Assembly (NCBI GenBank): GCA_963969595.1
Contig: OZ018417.1
Span: forward strand, 23,004,501-23,068,500
From: Neckera pumila
Lineage: Eukaryota > Streptophyta > Bryopsida > Hypnales > Neckeraceae
Direction: 5' to 3'
DNA length: 64,000 bases
Under the pieces are notes generated by a model. It saw only the letters and a program-made list of their open reading frames with translations, had not been told where the DNA came from and did no database searches. How positions within the stretch are numbered: the stretch's first letter is position 1; each line of letters begins with the position of its first letter. Shown here one piece after another: positions 1 to 11,859 of this stretch. The translations under genes were made by a program, and so were the position numbers.

Positions 1-3000
1 CGGAGTGGAAGACTGTCGCAGGACTCGAGACGACAATCAATGGCCTCCAGGCGGGGGTCAACTCTTGGTGGCTACTCTTGGAGACCGTCAGTCAGTGGAG
101 GCCAGCAATCGAGAAGAACAAGTGTAGCGTCGAGACGTGCTTCAACAATTGGGGAAGTGTCACAGGGGCAGAGGCTAGATGACGTTTTAAGGTTAATGAG
201 TCCTGTATCTGCGGGAACTGGGGCGGGTAGCGTGGGTGATAGCCAAGGTGGTGAGCCAGTGCAGCCAGAAGTTGACATCAGCAAGATCCCTGGACTCTAT
301 AAGGCTTTAGAACACATTGAAAGAGCCTGCGTGCTAAATTCATATCACGATAAGGTGAACTCTGAGACTGCGTTGCTGGTTATCATAATTGCTTCTTATG
401 TGCGCAACAGCCTTGTACGCATAGTCCTATCCATATTAGTAGATGCTGGCAAAATAACTAGGTTAAGCTGCAACTGACTGTTGAGTTCTCCACATTGATT
501 TGCTATGCAGCTCTTGGATTACATGGACTTTAGGGCAAGGGAAATCGAACCTCCCCCCCCTGAACCTCCTCCTGAACTTGACAAACGTGGGAAACCCGTC
601 GTAAAGAAGAAACCTGAAGTGGTTGAACCAGAGTCACCATTAGATCCATTGGCTGCACTGGCGGAGTTTGAGGAAGTGGTTCCAAAAGTCATTTTGCCAT
701 CATTATTTGATTCGACCGTGACAGTGCATCCAATCTGGGACTTTCAATGTGATGTCACAGAAGGCAGAAACATTAGTTGTACGGCATGGAACAAGGTAAG
801 TGATATGTAATAACCAATCAATGCACTGAGATTAGGCAGCATTTGTACATTTCTTGATCACCTGAGATTGACAGTTAAATCTACGTTAACTCTTCTTGTA
901 TCGGTGAGAGGGTTTAGGTGAACAGGCATTTGATTGCTGTGGGATACGGTGAGTTCGAGTTTGGCAAACAACGAGATGGAATGATTGCGTTCTGGTCATT
1001 AAAAAATCCGCGCTACCCACATGCAATGATCCCCACACAATCGGGAGTCACCTCCGTGGATTTCGCCACTACCAGTCCCAGCCTACTTGCTGGTGCGTTT
1101 TACCTCATCTGGGCGGACTTTAATGAACTTTCTCTACTTCTTGATATTGCTGCTGCACATTGAACATGGTAAGTAGAGGTTTTTCTTTTCAATACGCAAT
1201 GCTCCTTTCCATTTGCTCTCTGCTTGGCGTTGAGCGCATTGCAAGTACCGGACGAGATCCATAGTATTTCCATAGTTGAGAACATCAGTGAGGTGCAATC
1301 CAAGTGTGGGTTTTATGCTTTTGTATCCTTTTAGCCAAGCTCATAAATGATTAGGTAGTGACGTTCATTGGAATGATGCAGTCGGGTTCTATTCCGGAAA
1401 TGTGGCCATATATGACATGCGAAATCCAAGGGACCTCGAGCCAATGGTGAAGAGCTCCTTTGCAACCGGAAAACACTCTGACCCTGTATGGAAAGTGCAA
1501 TGGGTCGACCATGCTGCTGAGCATGGAGAGTCTCTTGTTTCCATCTCTACCGACGGTCGTGTATCTCAATGGTCCATAAAAAAGGTGAGAATTCGATAAA
1601 AACATATCTAGCTTGTTACAGACATGTACGAGCAGAAGCATTCACCTGAGATGTACAGGACACATAGATACATTTTGAACTTAGAATAACGTAACACAAT
1701 GGTATTTTGTATACAAATGGTCATAGTCATTGCGCAAACAGGACATTTTGCAGTAGCCAACGTGGTGATTTCGTGGAAACAATCTAACGGTGTTAATCTG
1801 CCAAAATAGTAGGAGAAATTGTGCAGAGAAATTTATTGTGCAGAGAAATTTTAGTCGAGGGTTTAATGCTAAATTTCGCATGGAGTACGCAGCATTAGGA
1901 CGGAACTTGAGGTTGTAGGTTATTGTCTTGCTCAGTGCAAATGTTAACAGTTTGTCATTACTTGCATCGGCCCTGGTTTATTTTTATTTTTCAAATTTTT
2001 CAAATCTTGGAATGGCCCAATGTGCAAATGCAAGGATTTGGAATATGTGAACCTGATGAAGTTGAAGAAGGTTCCAAGCCAAAACAAAGGCGCGCAACCG
2101 CAGCCCTTCATATCTCGACGCTCTGCAGGGCTATGTTTTGAGTTCTCAAGAAAAGATACTGGGTATGGAGGTTCGCTATCCTTCTTTCGAGCATGTAGAG
2201 ATGTGTTTGGAACTTGGCGGGCGTCTTTCATGAAGATGAGTTTGGATCTTGAATGTTGCATTTCATGTCAGCTTGTTGCATTCCAATGTGATGTGGAGTT
2301 GTTTACTTGTCGATTGGGCTGGGCAGTATTTACCTTGTGGGTTCAGAGGAAGGACCCATCTATAAATGTGATCGTTCCTATAGTGAGCAATATGTAATGA
2401 TCTACGCCGGCCACAATGGCCCCGTTTATCAGGTCAGGCACCAACTCTACATCTACAATTCTTGAAGAAATATATCTTCTGCTGAAGGGAATTATTCAAC
2501 TTCTTACTCTCTCAAGATCATATTTTGGTACCACCTCGCTCTTGAAACTGGTAGAACCAAGAATGAGGGGGTTTACTTCGAATTTAACTGATTTCATACA
2601 TGGGGTGCAGGTTCGGTGGTCGCCGTATGTGCCGTCCTTGTTTCTTAGCTGTAGCACTGATTGGACAGTACGACTTTGGAGCGAAGATCAAGTCAGTAGT
2701 TCTGCGGAAATTTTTTACCTTAACTGTAGCATTCTCATAGACAGGCACTCTCTCCTGGAGCTTGCACGAGATTCTCGAACAGACCATTCTATTTCTATAG
2801 AGCGCTGGCGTACTGCGATACTGCGATATCTTTGTCGCACTGCCAAGGAGTCCTACAAAACTTCGCCCATACTGTGATAATGATTTCTACTCAATTGTTG
2901 AACTTGCACTGTAGCACCCTTAATTGCTTCGTAACCTGGTAAGGAAGACCTAACAGTGGCATGCATCTCAGGAAGGAGCTCTACTTGTGTTTCAGACGAC

Positions 3001-3840
3001 GAACATGGCTATAGCTGATGTTCGGTGGTCATTCGATCATGCCTGTGTTTTTGCAGTGGCCTCTACTGATGGTCATATAGAAGTACGTTTTATTACTGCC
3101 TCCACTTCTGAATTTGATCAAGGTGTCTCTTAATGAAATTCATATGAGTATGACTAATAATATTCTCATGCATGTCTGCGGATTCCTCGAGGTGAACTTA
3201 TGTCTCACTGCTGTTGATCCTTCATACATAAAGTAGAAGTAAGGTTTATTTGAAATAAGAATGAAAGCAGTGTGTTCGTCGGGTGAACCTTCACGTTTCA
3301 TTACAATTTGTTACATGGCAGATGTGGGACCTGCACCTTTCAGTAATGAAACCAGTGGTGGCTCATTTGATAGATGACGAGAGTGTGTTGTCGTGCATGA
3401 CGTTCTCTGAAGAATCGCCAGTGATTCTTGTAGGAGGCAGCAAAGGCGCCCTTTATACTCTAAGATTTGTGAGCATTCCAGTCCACTTCTCTCCAATCCC
3501 TTACCTGAGTGACATCGTGTTGCCTTATTCATAAAAATGCATGCTGCCTATGGGGAAACTTTATCTTCGCTACCTAAAGAAGGACAAGGGAGGTAGAATT
3601 TCTAGCAACCCCTTATTTTTCCAAATAAGTATGTTTCACACGTCTCAAGATTCCTAACTTTCTCTCTAAGAACCAAGTGCTTATAGATTCGTTGGATCAA
3701 ATACCAACGTTACTGAATATTTCAAGTGGAATTCTTGGAATGTGTAGGACGGGTTGTCGAGGGAACAAACAGATGAGGCAGAAGCCCAGAAGCTAAGAGA
3801 CACACTAGCAGCTTCGGTCACCCGTCATGGTGCAGTATAG
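1..3840 (+). CDS. DNAI4: Axonemal inner-arm (I1/f) dynein intermediate chain, IC138/DNAI4 (WDR78) type; 5' end outside window
   Basis: WD-repeat intermediate chain of an axonemal dynein, acting in the sperm flagellum. Exons: 1-354, 511-795, 918-1092, 1382-1584, 2035-2162, 2327-2432, 2611-2691, 2972-3082, 3322-3468, 3748-3840 (TAG). All introns are GT-AG; the exons sum to 1683 bp in frame (560 residues visible). The frame is open to base 1, so the true start lies to the left; animal relatives are about 850 residues. The first ~100 residues are Ser/Arg-rich and low-complexity. A Pro/Lys-rich stretch (EPPPPEPPPELDKRGK) precedes the WD propeller. Diagnostic blocks are AVGYGEFEFGKQRDG, GKHSDPVWKVQW, STDGRVSQWSIKK, GSEEGPIYKCDRSY, LSCSTDWTVRLW and MWDLHLSVMKP. 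The pattern fits DNAI4/IC138 better than outer-arm DNAI1, notably KxxKDLEYVNLMKLKK and the WDLHLS block. In Chlamydomonas IC138 regulates I1 dynein; function here is by homology. Confidence 0.9.
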
Positions 3841-5878
3841 AGTTGCGTATCGTCGAATACATCCATCGGATGGCTTGCTTCTTGTCAAACTCCCTGTTCC
3901 TGAGCAACATTGGGCACGGATTTTATAGCAACTACAAAACCGGTCGTCCCAAACCCATTGAAGATGTGAAAGAATTGAGAATGCTTTTGCGTTGAAAGAG
4001 TGCTTGACAGTATCCGTAGAACTTTGATCTTGTATTTTCGTCCTCTGGTTCAGACACTTGTGTGTACTGTGCATGTCTCAGTGCTGAGAAGGCTAAGTGA
4101 AAGGTTGAAGGCCTTGCCTCTTCTTGCAAGGTTTTGACTGTGCAGTAGATTACACTGATTGCCATAAAAATTTAGAAACCAACATCTAACCGGGACATGA
4201 AGTTGGTCAGGTTAGTTCACGTTTCAAAAGACCTGTAAAAATGCCTCGTTCTACATAACATTCTTGCAAGAAAATGTTACCTAGGGTGCCAACTGCTAAT
4301 TCAAGGACAACTCAGGGTATCCAAAAGTCTCCAATTCTGTAACCTCTCTTTGACCCAAATCCTCACATCTCGAGTTCACGAAGGAAAAGCATTGGTTACT
4401 CAAACATCTATAATATCTGTAAGTGTAATTATTGCCAACCATACTGCAAATGAAATGAAAATAGAGGTTGTAATATTTCTCTAACACAGAATAGGTGTCA
4501 CTAGAATAGGGGGTGTCAAAATTCAGAATTTCACCAATGAGACTCCAAATTCCAAATTTGACCCTAAAGGTGTGGAGCCCCTGGATCTTTCCTCAAGGTA
4601 CAAAACCCCTCGAGAAAACTTAAAATCACTACCGCACGCCAGGGTCACATTCGTTATGCTGGATACGAAATTTATTGAATTTTTATTCATTAACTCAATT
4701 TAGAATTTTTGGAAGTTCATTTTACAGGGTTAGGAATATTTATTGACATTTCGTACAGTTTAAAATATTTCATGACTTGTAGAAGTACACATAGCTTTAT
4801 TGATATTGAGGGCTTTACTAATACTTGTGGTTTTATTGGTATTCACAACTTTGACTTTGGGTATTTTTTTAGGATTATGATTATTTTCACTAATATTTTC
4901 TACACTATTCATTTATGCCACATTATAATTTTTGAAAATTTCATTAAATGCCATATTTAATTATTTTTTGAATTACAAATCTAACCCTAGCATAGGATAT
5001 CCTTTGATCGCCTCCTTTCTTAGAGCGAACATTGGGATAACAATGACCAAGATAAGTAGTTGGATCTTCAGATAAGAAAAGTGCTATCCATATTCACAAA
5101 ATATCTAGTTAACCATGGAAGGATGCGGCCCCCTATGACCAAGGTAGTCACCAAAATTCTCCAATTATTGGACCAATAGGGGCATTCTCTATTTCTACAG
5201 TTGACAATGAAGTCCCCATCAAGTCATCCATGGGGCCACTCTAATTCACAACATTTTACTGGGTTAAATTAGTTTGCTCTAAAAGTGATTGTGTTCTAAA
5301 AGCAATCATGACATTGCTTTTAGAATGACATTGCTTTCTTCAATGCACCAATAGTGTACATTTCAAGAGGTGGTCACTTTTCGTGGCTACTACGTTTCAA
5401 CTTCAAAAATTCAAAAATTCATAACTAATTCCACGAAGGTCAAAAAAAATACGCAACGATTTGGGTTAGATGCCAATTCCATTAATCTTCCTACGAAAAT
5501 TTACTGAAAATTGTTTCGAGTTTAGTTTCCCCGAAAAATATTGCATATCATCTGCAATCATGAGGCTTAGGTAGGCCGAGTGACAGCCAGCGAAAGAGCA
5601 GATGCACGTCTTTCAAAAAAAAGTTTTCAGACTATAAAATGAAAAACATGTAGCCTTCTGTACGTATCTCATAAACGCAGACGCATGCTGCCCAATATCT
5701 GACCTACTTGCAAGATCCTGTGCTAAACTAGTTGCCTTGATGTTCCAACATAGGACCTCAATTAAATGCTGGCCAATACTAACCTGTTAAATAACTCGCA
5801 TCGATGCAAAGCAGTAAAAAATGAAACGTTTCCTAAAAGGCAAGGAACTGCCAAACTGTATCTTACAAGTGTACAATG
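3841..5878. other. Intergenic, between two convergent gene ends
   Basis: This lies between the stop of the dynein gene (+) and the stop of the DUF1664 gene (-), so it holds both 3' UTRs. No open frame resembles a known protein. From about 4650 to 5000 the sequence becomes very AT-rich, and around 5400-5560 it has the phrase types (ttcaaaaattcaaaaattca) seen in the repeats farther right. I see no RNA gene or clear mobile element. Confidence 0.5.
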
Positions 5879-8050
5879 TCAATGGAGTCCAGGCTTATCA
5901 GGAGAGCGAAATGAAACTGCTCTCCTAACAGCTGGAGTTGGCAAAGGTTTGCCTCCCAGTACTGGTCGACTGCCCACTGGTGTCATATCGACACTGTTGC
6001 TTTTGTGCTCTGTATTGTTAGATAGGTCCTTACTTTCTGGACCTCCAGTGGCCAAAAGCTCCGTAAAATATTGCAACTCCTTCAATCCTGGTTACAAAAT
6101 AAATCAAGTCATAAGAAGGGGGCCCAACTTTCCAAGAAACGAGGTGGAGAAGTGGCTGGCTAGAACGAAGCGCAAGGGACATTAGGAAAGAGAACAAACC
6201 TCCCCCAGATGTAAGAGACTGCGGAGTAGAGACAGATCGTTGCAAAGACCGCGTTGAAACGGATTGGAACCCGTCCAATGACGCTACGAACCTGCACGGT
6301 TCACACGAGAAGAAAGCAAAAAGACTTGGTCATGGAATCCGACCTAGATGAAAATCGAACAGGAAGTAGGAAATGAAGCCACAACGTCAGTTTTCCTTGC
6401 ATCTAATCTAAGGTAAAACCGTAAATGACCTGATCCAGTCTCCCATACTGACCCTGTTACCAACCGCAACTCATGTGTTCATACACCTGGTTGGACTTAT
6501 TTGCAAGTGGTGTGAGCATGACTTGGATGGCCACTGATCTTTGAGTCTACTTATAGTGATCTACAACCTCCCACTTCAAAATTGCATAAGAAATTCATAC
6601 AAAGCGATAACACTTTGATCTCAACAAATTTGAATTCGTACCCCGAGATCCCTCCGCTGATAGATAGATAAATGCCAAAAATCACACCCACCTATGATAA
6701 AATGCTCGAGGTAACGCAAACAGTACCCTCTACCTTAATTTGCCTCCAGGTTTGGCTACATATCTCGAATGTGACCATCTCAGATAAAGCCTGATCTTAA
6801 TTGAATCCAGTTAAGAATCGAGACATACCAAGAACGGGTCATGCATTTGTACCAGAGACTGTCATCGTGAAAGACTAAGCAAAGTGGTGAATTAACCGAG
6901 ATTTAAGAGCTCAAGTGCGCACCTGCATAACAATACAATACCCTGGTTGGCAATTTCTTGGCTCGCCTGAACCTCATCAATTTTCCCTTCGAGGCCTAAA
7001 ACAAGGCGCTGCACTTCCTCAATCTCGCCGTTAGCCCGCTCCACTTCGCTTTGCACCTCGGTCACCTGGTTGCGTATCAGCCCTTGCAAAACCACGCTCT
7101 CGTCCAAGGTCTTGGTCACGCCCTCGAGCTTGGCCGTCAACTGTCGTTTGGTGGCTTGCAGGGCCGTGGACACAGTCTCGAGTTGCTTCGAGACATTGGC
7201 CACGGCATTGGACATGTGCTTCCTCGTCACGTACATGAAGTCGGACCATTTCAGCCCTTTCCACTTGATGTACCCGTACCCTACCAATCCTAGCGTGGCC
7301 ACGGGAAGCACCAAGGAAGAGTAATTTGTGGAGCTCCCGGCATTGACCACCGTGACACCTCTGGATGAGGATGCATAGTGCCGGAGCTCTTGTGTTAAAC
7401 GCTGCACTTGCACTGCAAGAGCAGAACTGTCGCCGCCTCCCGATCCCACTTCCTCCTCGGACAGATGCTTGGACACAACCTGCACACGGCAATCTACGTT
7501 CACAATCGCCGCATTATCCCTTTATCAAGAATTCATGGTCAATTCGACTGACATCATTGTCAAAATAACAGATTCATTGCATATGCTGGTCAAAAAAACA
7601 AGAAAATCGGTCAAAAGAAAGCCCCCAAATGATCTACTCAAAACTTCAAAAGAAAACTTGAGGAGCAAATTTGGGCTTCTTGTTCCATTTTGGGATGATT
7701 CAGATCAAAGTAAGAACCACGGCGAAGAAAATCCTCTCTAAGTAGATGCAATCAAAGAATGTAAAACAAACGCTATTCAAGTACGATTGCGATCAGCAAA
7801 ACCATAACCAGACCCAAGATACACCATCCCTGTGCTTGGAAAAAACACAATTCAAAGACATGAGAGCTTCAAACCAGAGCGACGAGGTATAAACTCATCA
7901 TCAGGGACTCCAAAATAGATCACAAAACGACAAGGAGGGCCACTCCACCTGAGAAAGATCGTTCAGTAGATCGGAAACTTTTTTGTTCCGGAGCGCCAGC
8001 GTTCCAGCGGTCCCCGCGCCTACAACCACCAGCAACCTTGATGTCGCCAT
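5879..8050 (-). CDS. DUF1664 family protein (plant membrane/coiled-coil protein of unknown function)
   Basis: Complete four-exon gene read right to left: 8050-7949, 7479-6923, 6291-6200, 6087-5879 (TGA at 5881-5879). All splice sites are GT-AG and the total is 960 bp (319 residues). The start is the ATG at 8050 (MATSRLLVVVGAGTAGTLAL). It encodes a hydrophobic leader (residues ~5-20) typical of the family. A second hydrophobic segment follows (SLVLPVATLGLVGYGYIKW, about residues 73-91), then the family signature with VSNVSKQLE-like AVANVSKQLETVSTALQATK. The following ~90 residues are a predicted coiled coil rich in Glu/Gln/Val. The C-terminus has a second conserved block (GLKELQYFTELLATGG) and a basic tail. 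The family is plant-specific and has no established biochemical role. Topology (one or two membrane spans plus coiled coil) is inferred. Confidence 0.9.
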
Positions 8051-8070
8051 CGCCAAAGCCCTGTCCGCCT

Positions 8071-8113
8071 AAACCCTAATCTTCCGAAACCTGACCCTGG
8101 CTCCCCTAAACCC
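8071..8113. promoter_or_regulatory. Telo-box-like motifs in the 5' leader of the DUF1664 gene
   Basis: AAACCCTAA occurs at 8071-8079 and a related CCTAAACCC at 8105-8113, just upstream of the start codon at 8050 on the minus strand. Telo-boxes of this form are known plant promoter/leader elements, often in constitutively expressed genes. Whether they act here is inference from sequence and position. Confidence 0.35.
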
Positions 8114-10470
8114 ACATCTCTTCGATCTTCGTCGCTTCGAACTAGCAACAGCAACAACAGCTTTCTCTCTGCAATCGAAGATTCCACCTCCTATCCGTGC
8201 GGCCGCAACTCCATCGCCAACCTCGCCACTTCGCGTTCCTCCAACATGGCCATCGTCAGGCAGAGGAGAAAAAGCGGACGAGTGATGCACGTGATTCGAA
8301 TGCGATTTTCAGGACCATAGCTACCCAAAACATTCCTCCAGCCGACAGCAAAGTACACTACTTCCCAAATCTCTCCTTGAAACTTCCCCACAGCTCGAAT
8401 TTCGACAGAAAAGCGAGGCCGTCGAGACTCTGGGGGAGTTCAGCTGAGTGTCTCCTTGCAGAGCGTGGTCGTGCGGCCACGGCAACCGGCCCAGGATGCC
8501 ATGCTAGCAACCTGGATGAAATACAGTTCTGTACAGTGAACAATATAATAATAGTATTCGTGGTATGTTGTATTTAGTGTTACTTACCCTATTTCTTGAC
8601 TCACTCTAATTCTTATTTAGTTGAAAAATAGTGTTCAAGATGACATTATGGTTAGTCACACCTTCTCTAAATCTGGAATTACTTTGAAGAATGTAAAGCT
8701 GTTGAAAAAAAAGAGGAGCCAATGAGGAGCCTTTCTTGTCGAAGAAGGTATGGCACCTCTTATGTTGGTGTGGAAACTGAGAATGGCACATTCAAGAACA
8801 AAATCTTGGGATGCATGGACCGCAAGACACGCAGAATATCCCAAACAACAAGATGAAGGCGTTGAACACGCAAAATGCATAAGGCTCTGAAAACTCGAGA
8901 TGTAATTGCGACATGCAAGGTAAAAGGAGGAGTGGAGCATCCTAAACTTTGCTCTCTAAATCTTCCTCACGTCCATTATTCACCTCCGGAGGAGAGTAAT
9001 GGATATGGAGAAGATTTAGCAGGAAAAGTATAATCTATGAACACAAAGCTACTACGGACACACTACGTCTCTATTCTTCAGAGAAATCCAATGCAGTAAA
9101 GAAGATGTGACTACCCCTATTGAGTGTTGGTTACATTAGTAGTAGTCTTAACTTTTAGTGCACTATATGTCAATATGAACACTACTAAACATTACAATAG
9201 TTGACAAAGAGTATTCATGTTGACATTTATTGTTGGAAATACTATTAGTATTAGAATTTATAATTAGTGTTGCAAACAGAGAGGGAGAGAGAAATAACTC
9301 CAACCATTTTATAATTCATGTACATGAAAAATTTGTTTGTTTAGGATCCCATGCTTGGCTTCAATAATTTGGTCCAAGTGACACCTAGACTACATACCTT
9401 TGTAAAGAGGGAGATTCTATACTAACTAATTAACCTTGGGATTGTGGAGAAAGGGAGGTTAAGGGTCAGAAGTTTGATTGTAGTTAGTGTTAAGGTAAGT
9501 CATGTAAATTAGGGAGTATTTGAGTGCTTTTGAGTTTCCATTTGTGGAATAGGATGTATGCGGCGTATTTGATAGCTATATTTTAATGGTAGAGAAGGTA
9601 TGTTTTATAGTAGGGATGGAAATTTGAAGTTGTTGGTAGAGTGACTGAATTGAAGGTGAGTGAATCTATTATGCTTTGTTCAATTTGACTCCAAATGCCA
9701 TATGTTGAAAATGAATGGACAAAATCCAAATGAGCAACATGAATGTTATAAAATCCTTTGTGCACTACATTTCTAAGAAAAACTTGAAGTAAAAAAGCAA
9801 TTATGGTTTGTAAGTAAATGAATTCTAATCACCCTATAGACTCAATTGTTAAGTCGGATTTTGCAATCACTCCAAAAATTGCCTATGCATCTTTTTTGAG
9901 CATTGATGACTTGAATATTTTATTGCATGTTATTGTATACCATTTAAGACCCACTCTCAATGTATAAAGCTGAAGTATGTATATGTCAAAAAATTATATA
10001 GAGAGAAAAATGTAGATAATACTAACGTAAATGGAATTTGAAGATTCTTAATAGATCAAAGACGTGAGATGTCATTTATAGTCATAGATGATTTGTAGGT
10101 TGCAATTTGGACTATTGTTGCACCTACTTTGAATAGTTGAAAATATTTGTTGTAATACACATTTAATACAAATCATTACAGTTTACATTTAGCAACCAAA
10201 ACAATGATTCTCACCCCAATCTTTTGGAATTCAACAAATTAGTTTGTAAGGATTGTATATAGTATGTTTGTTTGGATTGTAGGTGAGTTAATATGATATG
10301 ACAACAATATAGTGATACCAAAATTTTGACAATATATTTGAATTCTATTTTTATTGAATGTATTTGTCAATATTTTGTCATGCTTGCTAACTACATATAT
10401 TTAATGCATTAGTAACTTATTGGATTTCAATTAAACGTACTTATTTAAAATAATTCAAAACTGTGCACTA
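8114..10470. other. Promoter/leader of DUF1664 gene grading into AT-rich intergenic DNA
   Basis: About 8114-8560 is GC-richer than what follows and probably contains the transcription start and leader of the minus-strand DUF1664 gene. Several short open frames here have no recognisable similarity and I do not call them. From ~8560 to 10470 the DNA is AT-rich, without a supported gene. Confidence 0.4.
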
Positions 10471-10479
10471 TTTTGATTT

Positions 10480-11170
10480 TGCACTACCAACAGAGTTTTG
10501 AGCTTTAAATCTCTATGTTAGAGAATTAAATTGAGAGTCTAGGGAGAAAAAAAATTCAAAAAAAAATTCATTTTTATGTTAAGAAAATTTATTAAATAGA
10601 AGTAGGTATGAGATAGAACTATTAAAAATCTAAATTTCTAAAATTTCTAAAATGGAATGAAAATGTACTAATCACAATGGTGAGATTATTCTAGCCAACA
10701 AACTAAACCATGTGGAACTTTGTTATTTGAAAAATTGTAACAATTGCATTCAGAAATGAATCCTACAAATTATTTTTTCAAGAAGATGCTCTAATTGCCC
10801 AAAAAACAAGATTGTCCACAACTTTCTCATAAGAAATTCAGATGGAATGAATCAAAGCTTTAGATTTAGAAAAAAATTTAATCTACAGAAAAATTAATAA
10901 ATATACAAATAAAAATTCAAATTTTTGAGTTTTTTTGTTGCTCTCTCTCCCGCCTTTTCATTCTTTCCATTGTTTTGAGTATAACTTTTGTTCTTGGGCA
11001 CCGATTGAAAAAAAAAATTACACTTTCATGAAGATAATCAATATGTTTATATTTGTAGAAAAAATAGAAAAAATCAAGACAGAAAGGAGACTATAGATAC
11101 TTGCCCGAAATCCCACTTCCCCTTGAAGGAACAAATGGTCCTTTAGGGATTAAGGAAAAAAAGGTCAAAG
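10480..11170 (+). repeat. Dispersed repeat family 1, copy A
   Basis: About 690 bp that reappears, diverged but collinear and in the same orientation, at ~29340-30030. Shared landmarks in order: gagctttaaat, aagtaggta, attcagaaatgaatcctac, gatgctctaattgcccaaaa, aatgaatcaaagctt, taacttttgtt, gggcac-gatt, catgaag-taatca. No coding capacity or terminal repeats are seen, so it is probably part of an old transposon. Confidence 0.65.
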
Positions 11171-11524
11171 TATTGAAACATATTGTAAGGGTATGCTGGA
11201 TATTTTATAAACAACCACTTAATAAATAAAAAATTAGCATGACATAAATTAAATGTGATGATGTGGATCTAGCATTAATAAAGTTGTACACAAAAATTGG
11301 ATGAAAGTCATTCATTCGTAAATTTGCACAAACCATGTTAACTTTGAGATATTTAGTCTTTAACATCCTTCTAGGGATATAGAGCATGCAACCATTTATG
11401 ATTGCAATAGAAACAATTAGGAGAATATTGTAAGATTGATGGTGAATCTAATTTGAATTCATGAAGATTGATGGTACGCATCCAACAAGACAAATTCACC
11501 CTTATTTGGAAAAGGTAACCTAAG

Positions 11525-11820
11525 AACCAGTGTGTTTTTTCTGGCGATTTGGTGCAAAATTGGACCAAAAATTTTGACCTTGCACCAAGCCTATAGGAAA
11601 TTTTTAGTAAAATTTTGGATGAAGTCGCCAAAAAACTTCAAGTTCAAGAAAAATCTTGGATGAAATTGCCACATTGTGAATGAAAATAGAATTGTAGATA
11701 TGTAGTATCACATTTTCTATCCAGTATGTGGATGAATGTTAAAATTGGAGCACCACCGTAACATTTAATATTGCCACTTCGCCACTTCATGGAAAATGAA
11801 AAAAAAAAAGCACTGCTAAA
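11525..11820 (+). repeat. Dispersed repeat family 2, copy A
   Basis: About 290 bp with a diverged same-orientation copy at ~46380-46665. Shared landmarks: gcgatttggtgcaaaattg (gtgatttggtgcaaaattg in copy B), cgccaaaaaacttcaa, ttttctatcca, tggagcaccac and a final block of cttcat and aaaatgaaaaaa. It is AT-rich and non-coding. Confidence 0.65.
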
Positions 11821-11859
11821 AGCTAGAGAGCTCCATACAACTTTCATACAAAAATACAT

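Noticed and set aside
1..3840. Calling the dynein chain the outer-arm DNAI1
   Set aside because: GKHSDPVW is shared with DNAI1, but the FEFGKQRDG block, the MKLKK segment with the following GLCFEFSRKDT, and MWDLHLS fit DNAI4/IC138 better. A tree would settle it.
7031..7492. Long alternative minus-strand frame over DUF1664 exon 2
   Set aside because: Shadow of the DUF1664 frame; Ala/Arg/Gly-rich composition and no motif.
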